A stretch of DNA of 64,000 nucleotides from DATAES01 sp963802415 (GCA_963802415.1 CAWDIH010000001.1:496001-560000), one strand, 5' to 3'. Counted from the stretch's first letter, positions 25,750-35,690 are shown. Made by a program: numbers and translations. The notes: generated from the letters alone by a model not told the origin.

Positions 25750-26475
25750 GTGGAGGCCGACCGTAGCAACGAATGCGGTGAAGATCTTGGGGAAGCCGAT
25801 GTCTACGCTGTCGCCACGGACCGACACCGCCTACGCAAAAGCGTCGACCACCCGCACCGTCGCATCCCGAGCCGACGAACAGCCATCGTCCTTCTCGGCG
25901 GTCTCGCGGCTGCGGGAATAGCGGTTGGTGCGGTCCGCATCGTCGACCAAGACTCGGCAGGGCAGGACGTCGCGCCGAGGACCGAAACACCTTCCACACC
26001 GTCAGATGGCGCCGAAGCATCGAAGGCGGGCCGGCCGTACTTCCGGGCCGCATCCGGCTGGGAAGCAGTCCAAGTCGGTTCCGCGGTGACCGCAGCCAAC
26101 GTTCCCTTGAGCCAGGCCGCGTTGTCGGGAAGCGTGCCGTGGGACACGGTTGAGCACCTCGACGACGGTGACGTCGTTCTGTTCGCGATGTTGGTGCCGG
26201 CGGGCGAGAGCTCGGCGGTCGACGCGATCTTCCCGCGGCGTGAGATCCCGTTGTCCCTCCGCGACGCGCAACGAGGCGGGCTGGAGGGTCAGCCGGATGA
26301 CAGCTATGCCGAGCGACTCGCGGCCCAGGTCAACGGGTGGAACATCGACCTTCTCATCTTCTACGGAGGGACCGATCCGATCGGGGTTGCGCCATACCGC
26401 ACAGAGCCGGGCGCCGACGCCAGGGCCGCGGCCGAGGAGGAACTGGCGCGGCTCGTGGTCCCGGAAGGCGCGTAA
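25750..26475 (+). CDS. Hypothetical protein with one N-terminal membrane helix
   Basis: About 241 aa from a tentative GTG at 25750. A charged N-terminus is followed by one hydrophobic helix (TAIVLLGGLAAAGIAVGAVRIV). An extracytoplasmic region with no recognised domain comes next. The start is uncertain, because the reading frame enters the promoter region of the divergent secreted-protein gene and no good ribosome-binding site is seen. The true start may lie closer to the membrane helix. Confidence 0.45.
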   Translation: MEADRSNECGEDLGEADVYAVATDRHRLRKSVDHPHRRIPSRRTAIVLLGGLAAAGIAVGAVRIVDQDSAGQDVAPRTETPSTPSDGAEASKAGRPYFRAASGWEAVQVGSAVTAANVPLSQAALSGSVPWDTVEHLDDGDVVLFAMLVPAGESSAVDAIFPRREIPLSLRDAQRGGLEGQPDDSYAERLAAQVNGWNIDLLIFYGGTDPIGVAPYRTEPGADARAAAEEELARLVVPEGA

Positions 26476-26524
26476 CCGCGCCGGCTCTCGGATCTCACGT
26501 TCGTACTCGCGTAACGGACCCGGC

Positions 26525-26926
26525 TCAGCCGACGTCGAGCCTCCAGGTCTGCTGGTTCGGAGCGTTGTCTTCGATGATCTTCCAGCGCGTGACGGTGCCG
26601 CTGTCGGTGTCGGCGATCCAGATGAGGGTGAGTTTGCGCTCTTCGTCGTCGGGGAGCCCAAGGTGGGAGCCGGTGGTGTGGCCAAGGATGGCGACGCTGC
26701 CGTGCCGTTCGGCGATGCGGTGGGGATAGACGACGTAGCGAGGAAAACTGTCGAAGTAGCCGCGCCAAGCATTGGTGTTGGCTTCCTTGCCGGCGAGCGG
26801 TGCTTCGTCGAAGACCTCGAGACTGTGATCAGTGCTCATGAGCGCCGCGAGGCTGTCGAGGTCGCGCCGGTTGATCTGGTCCACGAAGCTGATCGCCACG
26901 GCGACGGGAGGAAGCGGTTCGGTCAT
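26525..26926 (-). CDS. SnoaL/NTF2-like protein
   Basis: 133-aa protein of the NTF2/SnoaL-like fold. It has the typical N-terminal helix FVDQINRRDLDSLAALMSTDH, a central YFDSFPRYVV segment and a C-terminal strand FKIIEDN-like region (RWKIIEDN). Such proteins act as small cyclases, isomerases or ligand-binding domains, and the substrate cannot be predicted. The ATG at 26926 is used because the frame upstream is not conserved in appearance. Confidence 0.7.
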   Translation of the reverse strand: MTEPLPPVAVAISFVDQINRRDLDSLAALMSTDHSLEVFDEAPLAGKEANTNAWRGYFDSFPRYVVYPHRIAERHGSVAILGHTTGSHLGLPDDEERKLTLIWIADTDSGTVTRWKIIEDNAPNQQTWRLDVG

Positions 26927-26939
26927 CGGAACCCTGTGC

Positions 26940-27152
26940 TCACTCCGACGTCCCGTCAGCGGCAAGTGCGGCCGCGAGAGCACCCCCAAGGCCTCCGCCG
27001 ACCACAAGACTCACGAAGAGACTGGCGAGTACTGCCGGCGCGCTGAGCAACGACGCGATCGCCAGCACCACGATCAGAGCAACGAACGCGATGACGAAGC
27101 CGATGAGGAATCCGGTGATGGCCGCCCGCCTCACGTCCTCTGCGTTGCTCAC
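26940..27152 (-). CDS. Small membrane protein
   Basis: 70-aa hypothetical protein with two closely spaced membrane helices (about 12-34 and 38-62), the second Gly/Ala-rich. The GTG start at 27152 is preceded by AAAGGGGAC, a good ribosome-binding site. It lies 13 bp upstream of the NTF2-like gene on the same strand, so the two are likely co-transcribed. No family is recognised. Confidence 0.6.
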   Translation of the reverse strand: MSNAEDVRRAAITGFLIGFVIAFVALIVVLAIASLLSAPAVLASLFVSLVVGGGLGGALAAALAADGTSE

Positions 27153-27215
27153 GGCGTCCCCTTTCGGCTCACCCCTCCGCGCTTGCCGCTACTTCTAGCG
27201 TCCGCCGGCGTGCAG

Positions 27216-27376
27216 ATCGAGATTCGGTCGCCCTCCGGCGTGCTATCCAACGTGACTACGAACTCGACCACGCTCACGCCGAAGACGAGATGCTCGAGCT
27301 GGCTGAGCGGTGGCGGCCCTACCAGAGCCTTGCCGTGAGCTACCTGTTCGCGTCCGAATTCAGCGGAGGTATCTGA
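27216..27376 (+). pseudogene. C-terminal remnant of a DNA-3-methyladenine glycosylase (AlkA-like)
   Basis: Only the last 45-50 residues of an AlkA-type DNA repair glycosylase can be read. They comprise DSVALRRAIQRDYELD, then EDEMLELAERWRPYQSLAVSYL, which is the family's C-terminal helix region. There is no start codon, and the HhH and catalytic parts are absent, since the preceding DNA belongs to another gene. The TGA at 27374-27376 overlaps the ATG of the next gene (TGATG), so an intact glycosylase gene was probably once translationally coupled to it. Confidence 0.5.
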
Positions 27377-27978
27377 TGAAGCGAATGAACGGCCCCATCG
27401 GAATCATCGGCGCCGGGCGGCTCGGCCAGGCGATGGTACGCACGGCGCGGCGCGCCGGCCGTCCTGTCGTCATCGCCAACAGCCGCGGCCCCGAATCGCT
27501 GGCGTCGGTGGTCTCGGCGCTGGGCGATGGAGTGTCGGCGGGGACCGTGGCCGACGCGGCGTCATCAGGGCTCGTCGTCATTGCCGTCCCCTGGGACCGC
27601 GTGCCTGCCGCCGTGCGCGGTATCGACTGGGACGACCGGATCGTCATCGACGCGACCAACGACTGGGCTGCCGACGACCTCAACGGGAGCACGTCGAGCG
27701 AGATCGTCGCCGGCCTCGTCGCCGGCGGCAGCGTCGTCAAGGCCGCCAACACGCTCGGCGCCGAAGTGCTCGGATCAGATCCGCACCAGGCCGGCGGCCA
27801 ACGCGTGATCTTCATCTCCGGCGACAACGTCGAAGCCAAGTCCGTGGTCGCCGTGCTCTTCCAGGACGCGGGCTTCTCCACCATCGACCTCGGCGACCTC
27901 GCAACAGGCGGCGCGATGCAACAGATCCACCACCCGCTCGCCGGCGCCAACCTCATTCGCCTTCCCGACCCCAACTAG
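27376..27978 (+). CDS. NADPH-dependent F420 reductase-like oxidoreductase
   Basis: Rossmann-fold dinucleotide-binding protein (200 aa) of the NADP/F420-dependent oxidoreductase family (COG2085). The nucleotide-binding motif GIIGAGRLGQAMVRTARRAG is at residues 8-27. The motifs VVIANSRGPESL and VVIAVPWD fit the family. The start ATG at 27376 has a GGAGGT ribosome-binding site. It may oxidise or reduce coenzyme F420 or act as a generic NADPH reductase. The next gene, an aldo/keto reductase, follows after 15 bp and is probably in the same operon. Confidence 0.82.
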   Translation: MKRMNGPIGIIGAGRLGQAMVRTARRAGRPVVIANSRGPESLASVVSALGDGVSAGTVADAASSGLVVIAVPWDRVPAAVRGIDWDDRIVIDATNDWAADDLNGSTSSEIVAGLVAGGSVVKAANTLGAEVLGSDPHQAGGQRVIFISGDNVEAKSVVAVLFQDAGFSTIDLGDLATGGAMQQIHHPLAGANLIRLPDPN

Positions 27979-27993
27979 GTCGACGCGATCCAT

Positions 27994-28842
27994 ATGAGGC
28001 GCCCGTTGGGCCCGTTCTCGGTGTCGGCCATCGGCTTCGGGGCGATGCGCCTCACAGGACCGGGCGTCTTCGGCCCACCGAGGGATCACGATGAGGCGCT
28101 CGCGGTATTGCGCGAGGCCGTCGACAGTGGCGTGGATCACATCGACACCGCCCAGTTCTACGGGCCGGACGTGGTGAACCAGCTCATCCGCGAGGCGCTC
28201 TACCCCTACCCCGAGGACCTGATCCTGGTCAGCAAGGTCGGGGCGCGGCGGGACCGGCACGGCCGCGTCGTCGCCGCGCAAGAGCCCGCCCAACTCCGCC
28301 AAGACATCCAGGACAACCTTCGGACGCTCGCCATCGATGTGCTTCCGATCGTCAACCTCAGGCTGATCGGAGGCTCCGAACCGGACGCTTTCTTCGACGA
28401 GCAACTGGCCGCCATGATCGCGGCGCGCGACGACGGTCTGATCACGGCAATCGGGCTCAGCAACATCACGTCCGCACACCTGCTCCACGCGCAGCAGGTG
28501 ACGGACGTGGCCTGCGTCCAGAACGAGTTCCACCTCGGCAATCGTGCGTCCCAGCCCGTGCTGGACGAGTGCGCCCGCCGCGGGATCGCGTTTGTGCCGT
28601 TCGCCTCGCTGGGCTTCGGTGCGCCCGGCCCGGATGCTGTCCTCACCAGGCCCGAAGTCGTCCGGGAAGCGGCGCGACTGGGCGTCACGCCCGCGCAGGT
28701 CGCGCTGGCCTGGGCGCTGGCCATCTCTCCGAACGTCCTGCTCATCCCTGGAACGTCGTCCCGCCCTCATCTGCGGGAGAACCTGGCGGCGTCAGGTGTC
28801 CATCTCGGGGCCGACGCTTTCCGCCGGCTGTCCACGCTGTAA
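27994..28842 (+). CDS. Aldo/keto reductase
   Basis: NADPH-dependent TIM-barrel reductase (282 aa). The catalytic Asp and Tyr are in DHIDTAQFYGPDVVN, and the catalytic Lys in ILVSKVGARR. The position that is His in classical enzymes reads VNLRLIG, as in the YdbC-like subgroup. The C-terminal cofactor motif LLIPGTSSRPHLREN is intact. The ATG at 27994 has no obvious ribosome-binding site, consistent with coupling to the upstream reductase. Confidence 0.9.
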   Translation: MRRPLGPFSVSAIGFGAMRLTGPGVFGPPRDHDEALAVLREAVDSGVDHIDTAQFYGPDVVNQLIREALYPYPEDLILVSKVGARRDRHGRVVAAQEPAQLRQDIQDNLRTLAIDVLPIVNLRLIGGSEPDAFFDEQLAAMIAARDDGLITAIGLSNITSAHLLHAQQVTDVACVQNEFHLGNRASQPVLDECARRGIAFVPFASLGFGAPGPDAVLTRPEVVREAARLGVTPAQVALAWALAISPNVLLIPGTSSRPHLRENLAASGVHLGADAFRRLSTL

Positions 28843-28872
28843 CCGCATACTCGTCTTCGCGCTCGGCGGCGC

Positions 28873-29343
28873 TCAGTCGGAGCGTACGTCGTCGCCCAGG
28901 TTGGCGAGAACCCGGTCGAACACCTTCGTGAGCACGTCCACTTCCTTGTCCGAGAGCAAGTCGAAGAAATGGCGGCGAGTGGCGGCCACATGGCCGGGCG
29001 CCGCTCGTTCGATCGCGGCGCGGCCCTCCCCGGTCATGCGCACCATGGCGCCCCGCGCGTCCTCAACGCACTCCTCGCGGACCACGAGGCCCCGCTTCTC
29101 CATGCGGCCCAAGTGGTGGGACAACCGGCTGCGATCCCACAGGATCTCCCGCCCGAGCTCCCGCGCCCGGAGCATTCCGTCGGGAGCCTCCGAGAGCGGT
29201 ACGAGCACGGCGTAGTCAGCGCCAGACAGCCCGCTCTCCCGACTGAGTTGATCCACGAGCGCGCTCGGTAGCTCCTGGTTGAGCCGGAGCCAGCTCCGCC
29301 AGAGGTGCGCCTCGCGCTCGTCGAGCCATCGCGGTTTGGTCAC
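28873..29343 (-). CDS. MarR-family transcriptional regulator
   Basis: Winged-helix regulator (156 aa) of the MarR type. The DNA-binding region is RELGREILWDRSRLSHHLGRMEKRGLV, with the wing residues REECVEDARGAMVRMT. It diverges from the yceI-pirin-osmC genes with an 87-bp gap that holds a strong promoter and two GACACGTCAGC repeats. It therefore probably represses that operon and itself. The GTG start at 29343 is tentative. Confidence 0.85.
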   Translation of the reverse strand: MTKPRWLDEREAHLWRSWLRLNQELPSALVDQLSRESGLSGADYAVLVPLSEAPDGMLRARELGREILWDRSRLSHHLGRMEKRGLVVREECVEDARGAMVRMTGEGRAAIERAAPGHVAATRRHFFDLLSDKEVDVLTKVFDRVLANLGDDVRSD

Positions 29344-29367
29344 GGGAATAGCGTAACCCGCCCTTTG

Positions 29368-29408
29368 TTGACACGTCAGCCTTTATAGGTTATTGTGGAC
29401 ACGTCAGC
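29368..29408 (+). promoter_or_regulatory. Promoter and probable MarR operator for the yceI operon
   Basis: A -35 box TTGACA (29368-29373), a 17-bp spacer and a -10 box TATTGT (29391-29396). GACACGTCAGC occurs twice, at 29370-29380 over the -35 box and at 29398-29408 around the likely start site, 28 bp apart. The first is part of the palindrome TGACACGTCA. This layout fits repression by the divergent MarR gene. Confidence 0.7.
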
Positions 29409-29430
29409 AACTCGGAAGGGGAAGATTCCC

Positions 29431-30027
29431 ATGTCGGATCGAACAGTCAGTGTCCTGCGAACCCGCGATGACCGGCTGATCCCGGTCGCCGGCGTGTACG
29501 ACATCGACGGCGCTCACACGTCCGTCGAGTTCGTCGGCCGTCATCTCATGATCACCAAGGTGCGGGGCCGTTTCAGCGATGTGCGCGGCCGAATCACGAT
29601 CGCCGAGGAGCCCGAGAAATCTCACGTCGAAGTCGAGATCGGCGCCGCCAGCTTGAGCAGCGGCAACGACGACCGTGACGCCCACCTCAAGAGCGGTGAC
29701 TTCTTCGACGTCGAGCACTACCCGACCATCGTGTTCAGGTCGACCTCGGTGAACGCGCTGCGCGACAACACCTGGGAGCTCGACGGCGATCTGACGGTGC
29801 GGGGCACCACCCGTCCGGTCACGTTGCAAGTCGACTTCGACGGCGCCGACATCTCTCCATTGGGCGACGAGCGCATCGGTTTCAGCGCGGCCGCCGACAT
29901 CAACCGTGAGGACTTCGGGCTGACCTGGAACATGTCCCTCGAAACCGGCGGACTGCTCGTCGGCAAGACCGCCCGTATCGAGCTCTCCGTCCAAGCCATC
30001 GCCGCGAACCAAGCCGCGGTCGCCTGA
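29431..30027 (+). CDS. YceI-family lipid-binding protein
   Basis: 198-aa protein of the YceI-like beta-barrel (lipocalin-like) family, which binds polyprenoid or similar hydrophobic ligands. Diagnostic stretches are YDIDGAHTSVEFVGRHLMITKVRGRF, broken by the loop SSGNDDRDAHLKSGDFFDVEHYP, and the later DLTVRGTTRPVTLQV. No signal peptide is visible, so this copy is probably cytoplasmic. The ATG at 29431 is preceded by GGAAGGGGAAG. It is the first gene of an operon with pirin and OsmC genes, suggesting a redox or quinone-stress role. Confidence 0.9.
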   Translation: MSDRTVSVLRTRDDRLIPVAGVYDIDGAHTSVEFVGRHLMITKVRGRFSDVRGRITIAEEPEKSHVEVEIGAASLSSGNDDRDAHLKSGDFFDVEHYPTIVFRSTSVNALRDNTWELDGDLTVRGTTRPVTLQVDFDGADISPLGDERIGFSAAADINREDFGLTWNMSLETGGLLVGKTARIELSVQAIAANQAAVA

Positions 30028-30066
30028 TCGTCCCGCGACGCCTCTGCAAAAGAAGGAGTGATCGCC

Positions 30067-31035
30067 ATGCCGGCCATCACCGTTGAAGACACCCTGGTCC
30101 TGCCCCGCCTCCCTGTGGCGGACCCGACGGCGCTGCCACGTCCCGTGGCCAAGGTCGTGACATCGCGCCGTGAGGCCGAAGGCGCCGGCTTCGTCGTCGC
30201 CCGCCCGTTCCCCGGTGAAATGTCGCTCGCCGAGGCCGATCCGTTCCTGCTGCTCGATCACGTCGGGCCGTTGGTGAACGCGCCGGGCGAAGCCAAGGGC
30301 GCCCCGTGGCATCCGCACCGTGGCATCGAGACTGTCAGCTACATCCTCGACGGCGAGATCGCTCATCACGACTCCAACGGCGGTGGTGGCGTGATCGCCG
30401 AGGGCGACACGCAATGGATGACGGCCGGTGGCGGCATCCTGCATGACGAGCTGCCCAGCGAACGCGCATACAAGGCGGGCGGGCCGTTCCACGCCGTGCA
30501 GCTGTGGGTCAACCTGCCCCCAGCACTCAAGATGACTCAGCCCCGCTACCAGTCGATCACCCGCGACGGACTCCGACTCCTGACCTCGAACGACGGTGGC
30601 GCGCTGATCCGGCTCATCGCCGGCGACCTCGCAGGTTTCGAAGGCCCCGGCGCGACCCACACGCCGATCACATACGCCCACGTCACCCTGGCACCGGGCG
30701 CGCAGCTGTCGGTCCCCTGGCGTCGCGACTTCTCCGCGTTCGCCTACGTCCTCACCGGCCGCGGCACGGCCGGCGACGAGAATCGACCGGTCGAAGGCGA
30801 CCAACTCGTCGTGTTCGGCCCCGGTGACCATGTCGTCCTGACCGCCGCCAGCGGCCAACCCGACCCCTTCGACGTCCTGCTGCTCGGAGGACTCCCGATC
30901 CGAGCGCCCATCGTGCACTACGGGCCGTTCGTCATGAACACCCGCGAAGAGATCATGCAAGCGCTCGAGGACTACCAGGCCGGACGCCTAGGCACCATCC
31001 CTGCTGACCAACTCGCGCCCCGCAAGTTCGCGTGA
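30067..31035 (+). CDS. Pirin-family protein
   Basis: Bicupin protein (322 aa) of the pirin family; bacterial members act as quercetin dioxygenases or redox regulators. The metal-binding motif HPHRGIETVSYILDGEIAHHDS lies in the N-terminal cupin and provides the usual His ligands, with a further ligand region ILHDELPS. The ATG at 30067 is set by an AGAAGGAG ribosome-binding site 8 nt upstream. A GTG at 30058 is too close to that site to be used. It is the middle gene of the yceI operon. Confidence 0.9.
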   Translation: MPAITVEDTLVLPRLPVADPTALPRPVAKVVTSRREAEGAGFVVARPFPGEMSLAEADPFLLLDHVGPLVNAPGEAKGAPWHPHRGIETVSYILDGEIAHHDSNGGGGVIAEGDTQWMTAGGGILHDELPSERAYKAGGPFHAVQLWVNLPPALKMTQPRYQSITRDGLRLLTSNDGGALIRLIAGDLAGFEGPGATHTPITYAHVTLAPGAQLSVPWRRDFSAFAYVLTGRGTAGDENRPVEGDQLVVFGPGDHVVLTAASGQPDPFDVLLLGGLPIRAPIVHYGPFVMNTREEIMQALEDYQAGRLGTIPADQLAPRKFA

Positions 31036-31120
31036 CGCCTCCGCCTGTAGCCATCGCACCCGGACGGCCACCACTGGCACTACCCCGACTACGAGTTACC
31101 GCTCAAGGGAGGTGCTCCCA

Positions 31121-31564
31121 GTGACGTCGGTACGACACATCGCCCGCGCCGTCGGCACGACGACCACCAGCGCAGCCCCGTATCGGGTGGACCTACGCGC
31201 CGGATCCCACCACCTCGTCGCGGACGAGCCGGCAGCCAGTGGCGGCGGCGACACCGGCCCTCCGCCGTTCGGCCTTCTCCTCAGCGCGCTCGTCGCCTGT
31301 ACCGCGATGACGCTGCGCATGTACGCCGAGCGCAAGCAGTGGAACGTCGCGTCGCTCGAAGTGGACGCTCGATATGACGTGGACGACGACGGTGCGGCCT
31401 CGATCAATCGGACGATCACTCTTCCCGCCGAGTTTTCTGCGGAGCAACGCGATCGATTGGCCGAGATCGCGGAGCGGACACCAGTGACCCTGGCCATCCG
31501 GGCCGGCACGCCCATCGCCACGACCTTCCGTTCTGTCGCGACCGATGACGTGGGATCGGGCTGA
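31121..31564 (+). CDS. OsmC-family peroxidase-like protein
   Basis: 147-aa OsmC/Ohr-type protein that reduces organic hydroperoxides in characterised relatives. It shows PPFGLLLSALVACTAMTLRMYAE around the conserved Cys, and the C-terminal ERTPVTLAIRAGTPIAT. The second catalytic Cys expected in Ohr/OsmC is replaced (ERTPVT rather than a CPV motif), so the peroxidase activity is uncertain. The GTG at 31121 follows an AAGGGAGGT ribosome-binding site. Confidence 0.85.
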   Translation: MTSVRHIARAVGTTTTSAAPYRVDLRAGSHHLVADEPAASGGGDTGPPPFGLLLSALVACTAMTLRMYAERKQWNVASLEVDARYDVDDDGAASINRTITLPAEFSAEQRDRLAEIAERTPVTLAIRAGTPIATTFRSVATDDVGSG

Positions 31565-31612
31565 ACAACGCAAACCGCTCAGCCGCGTCCCTGATTCGCC
31601 GGCGAGGGCGAA

Positions 31613-31689
31613 TGGTGGAGGCGATGGGACTCGAACCCACGACCTTCTGGTTGCAAACCAGATGCTCTAGCCAACTGAGCTACGCCCCC
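31613..31689 (-). tRNA. tRNA-Ala (TGC)
   Basis: Acceptor stem GGGGGCG with CGCCTCC (one G-T pair), anticodon stem TCTGG/CCAGA with loop TTTGCAA, anticodon TGC, and T-loop GGTTCGAGTCC. The discriminator is A and CCA is encoded (31613-31615). The following 220 bp (31690-31909) contain no gene that I can support. Confidence 0.95.
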
Positions 31690-31909
31690 TTGATCGTCAA
31701 CACGGGAAGCAGTTGCCAGCGTTGGAACCACTCGGATTCAACGCTCGCCATCGCCGGGTTCCACGGAGCCACCGATGGTCTCGCTGCCCTCGCGGCGCTT
31801 GACGCTACGACACCTGCGGGACGATCGCCGTACCGGCGCCCGCGCCGATCTGCTCCCCGAGCCGTCCAAGCGCACGTCGTCCTCACGGCCAACGACCACG
31901 CCATCCAGC

Positions 31910-34900
31910 TCAGCGCCAACCCGGACCCTTCGTCTGCCCGAGGTCGAGCGCACGCTCGGCTCGGCGCTCGATCTGCGCGAACCCCCGCTCACGGGCGATC
32001 TCCCGGGCATCGACGAGCATCTCGCGCGCCCGCTCGGCGTCGCCCTGCGCGCCGCGTTCGAGCAGCAGCGCGCTCCACTCGAGCCACGTCCGCGACGAAA
32101 GAACGGCGCACGCATCCGCTCGTGCACTGCCGCGGCGTGTGCGAAGTGCGCGTCGGCGGCGTCGAGATCTCCGAGCGTGCGGGCGAGAGCTCCGAGTGGG
32201 TGGGCGACCGAACCCCGGCAGATCGGGCCGGCCCACACGAACCTGTTCTCGTTCGGCGCGAGGATTTCGTAGAGCAGTGCCGCGGCCGGCTCATCGCCCC
32301 GCCGAGCGACGATGTCAGACAAGATCGACGAAGCCGCCGGCCAGGCCGCGTCGCGGGGGAGCGCTCGGACCACCGCGGTCAGATCGTCGCCCGGCTCAGC
32401 GACGGACAATGAGAGCGGGAGTCGCAGGATCGCGAGGTGAGGATTGTCGTCCGCCACCCCCGCCATGAGGCCGGCCAGCTCGGCCTGCCGTCCTTGTTGC
32501 CACCGAATGCCGACGAGCGCAGAGTGATAGAGGACCTCCGTGCCCGGCAGCCGGATCTCGGTGCCGAGTGCGCGGAAGGCCTCGACGAACGACTCGGCGG
32601 CCGCGAGATCGCCGTGCAGCGTCGCCATCGCGCACTGCATGTTCAGCGCCAACACGCGGAAGTCCGGCCGTCCGATCTCCGCCGCGGCGCGGACGATCAG
32701 CTCGAGCATCCGGTCAGCCCGTTCGATGTCGGCGGTCTGGATGGCGGAGCCGGTGCCGCGGTACGCGGCGCGAAACACCACCGACGGATCACCGAGTTGC
32801 TCGGCGAGCACGAACGACTCCTCCACCTCGCGTACGCGCCCGCCGAGCCACGCCGCCTGCCAGTTCGCCAACACGAGCACGTCCGAGAGCGTCGCGGGAT
32901 CATCGAGCCGGCGCGCCATTGCGACCGCCTCCGTGCTCAAACGGCTTGCGAGCTCGGGATCGGTGAACGTCGACTCGTACCCGATGCGGACGAGGATCTT
33001 TGCGCGGTCCACCCGATCCTCGTCGGGGAGATGCTCGAGCGCGCTGTTGAGCAGCCAAGTCACCTCCGGATCGGACTCACTCGTGATGCCGCGCTCGAGC
33101 TCGATCAGACTGGCCGCCGCGATCAGCGTGGGGTCGCCCAGCCGCAGCGCCAACTCGGCCGCGGCGCGGCGCGCGCGGCGGAAATCCTGATCGCCGGCGC
33201 GCAGCTGCGCCTCGGCGAGAGCCAGCAACAAGCGGCAGCGTTGATCATCGTCGATCTCGATCAAGCGCTGCTGCAGCTCCAGCGTCTGCCGGTACCAACG
33301 CACCGCTTCGTCGGGCGCGAGCGACGCAAGTGCGTGATCGCCCGCGGCCGTCGCGTACGCGATCGCGTCGCTCACCTCCGAGGTGGTCACGGCACCCTCG
33401 ATCGCGTGCCGCGCGAGCTCGGCGATCCGTATACCAGCTGGGCCGATTGCCTCGATCGACTCGGCGACGGCGAGATGCAGCCGGGCGCGCCGGGTCGGTG
33501 CGAGCTCGCCGTAGAGCGAGTGCTGGACGAGCGTGTGCGCGAAGGCGAAGCGGCCGGGCGCGATCGTCTGCACGAGGACGGCCGATTCGGCTCGTTCGAG
33601 CGCGTCGAGCACGGCATCCGGATCGCGATCGAGCACGCGGGTGAGAAGTTCCAGGTCGAACTCCTGCCCGAGGACGGAAGCCGCCACGAGGGTCGATCGC
33701 ACGTCGTCGCCGAGCCGCGCGACGCGTCGCGCGACGAGGCCGCGCACGGTATCGGGCACGCCCGCCGTGTCGAGGTCGGTGCCGGTCTCGCGCAGATGGC
33801 GGATCAGCTCCGTGGCGAACAACGGATTGCCGCCGGTCTCACGGTGCAGCGCAGCCGCAGTGTCGCCGTCAGCGCCGGTGAGATCGAGAACCTCCTCGAT
33901 CGTGAGGCCGCGCAGCGCGATGTGGCGCGACGACGCCTCGCTACGCAGCATCGGAAGCACGTCGACGAGGGGCGTGTCGGGCGCGAGGTCGGTCTGGCGG
34001 TACGTGCCCAGAACGGTGATCGCGCCGCCCGCTGCCGACGCGAGCAGGTGACGCAACGTCACGAGCGTCGGCTTGTCGGCCCAGTGCAGGTCGTCGATCA
34101 CGAACAGGACCGGCGCCCGTCGCGCTGTCTCGACGAACACCGCGACGACGGCGTTCATGAGGAGGTAGCGCTCGGTTTCCAGGTCGGTGGCCTGCGGCGA
34201 CCCGACGTTCGGCCGCCGTTCGGCAACCGCGGGCACCAGGCGCGCCAACTCGGCGAGATGGCGATCGCCGATCGCATCGAGCGACGCGTCGGAACAATGC
34301 TCGACGAGCCGTGTCAGCGCGTCGACGAACGGACCGTACGGGACACGTAGCTCCTCGTCGCACCGGCCGTAGAGCACGTGCGCGCCCGATGCGTGCCCGA
34401 TGGCCGCCGCCCTCGCGACCAGCGCGGACTTGCCGATGCCCGGCTCGCCCGCGACGAGCACCAGCCCAGTGCCCGCGGCGGCAAGCGTCGCGAGCTCCGC
34501 CTCCCGGCCGACGAATTCGATGGCCGTGGCGGTCGCAATCCGTGCCGGCAACGGCGGCGGCGTCGCGAGCAGCGCCTCGGCTTCGCGCACGACGCCGTCG
34601 CACTGATACTCACGCGCGACCGTCACCGCTGAACTGAGGATGTCGCGCGCCCGCTCCGCATCGCCCGGAAGATCACGCGCGAGAAGCATCCGAGCCCACG
34701 CAACGCGGTGCCGAGCGAGGTAGAACGGCGCGCGGATCCGCTCGTTGATCTCCTCCGCCTCGGCAAAGTAGCGGTTCGCGTCGTCGTACCGACCCAACTG
34801 CGCCGTGAGCACACCGACGGCGCCCGCGACCGCCCCGACCCAGTTGTAGCCGCAAGCGCCGACCTGCGCGTGATACGGCTCGAGCAGAGAGAGCAACATG

Positions 34901-35690
34901 CGCGCCTTGTCGACGTCACCGACGATCTCGTTCACGTCGACCCAGATCGCGGCCCAGCCGGTGTACAGCGAGGTGTCGCTCGTCCAGAGGTCCGAGAGCT
35001 CGCTGTCGAGCAGGTCGCGTGCGTCGTCGGTGCGGCCGGCCTCGAGGTGTGCGAGCGCCAGCTCGCCCCGGTTTCGACTCAGTCCAATACGAGACTCGAT
35101 GGACTCCCGCCGTGCGACGAGGCGCGTGAACTCGTCGGCGAGCCGGCCCCGATGACACGCGATGCCAGTGATGAGTGCCTCGGCAATGGTGGCTACGTCG
35201 TTGGCCGCGACCCCAATGCTGGAGGCTTCGGTGCGGGCCGCCAGGCGCTGGGCCTCCTCGATGTCGCCGTGCAGTAGCGCGAGCGCCCCGCTGTACGCGG
35301 GGCTGCTCCACTGGATCGCGGGATACCCGGCCTCGGCCGCGATACGCCCCATCTCGGCGAGCCAGTGCGCGGCCTCGTCGACCTGTCCGGACTCGACCAG
35401 CGCTTGCACGCGCCACATCGCCGCCCAGTGCAGCAGCGGACCGCCGCCGAGCCGCTGCGCGAGCGTCACGGCTTCGGCCGAGAGTTCGAGGCGCTCGTCC
35501 AGGGTGCGCGGATGCCAGATTGCCCACAGCGTGAGGTTCAACACGCGTACGAGCAGCGCCGCGTTGTCGAGTCGGCGAGCGATGGCGACCGCCTCGTCGC
35601 ACAACTCGCGGATGCGGTCCCAGTCGTAGCCCCACCGGATCTCGGCAGCGAGGGTGGCGAGCACGCTCGCTCGGCGCGCTCGAGTCGCCC
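31910..35690 (-). CDS. SARP-cyclase-AAA-TPR regulator, C-terminal part (frameshifted)
   Basis: Continuation of the giant regulator whose N-terminus is at 38638. After a +1 shift near 35675-35690 the protein resumes in frame with ASVLATLAAEIRWGYDWDRIREL and a TPR-like helical array. A second complete AAA module follows (FVGREAELATLAAAG, Walker A AGEPGIGKSALV, FVIDDLHWADKPTLV) with a second helical repeat array. A second shift lies at the T3 run (32098-32100, minus strand): one extra T gives APFFSSRTWLEWSALL and a natural end at 31910. Without repair the frame runs to 31738 with unlikely Arg/Ser-rich sequence. The two AAA-TPR arms resemble each other, indicating an internal duplication. Confidence 0.75.

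Noticed and set aside
31738..31909. In-frame extension of the giant regulator to 31738
   Set aside because: It reads as Arg/Ser-rich sequence after the 32098 frameshift, whereas the alternative frame ends in a natural helical C-terminus at 31910.
32437..34350. 637-codon plus-strand frame opposite the second AAA-TPR arm
   Set aside because: Antisense to a conserved ATPase; no homology pattern visible.
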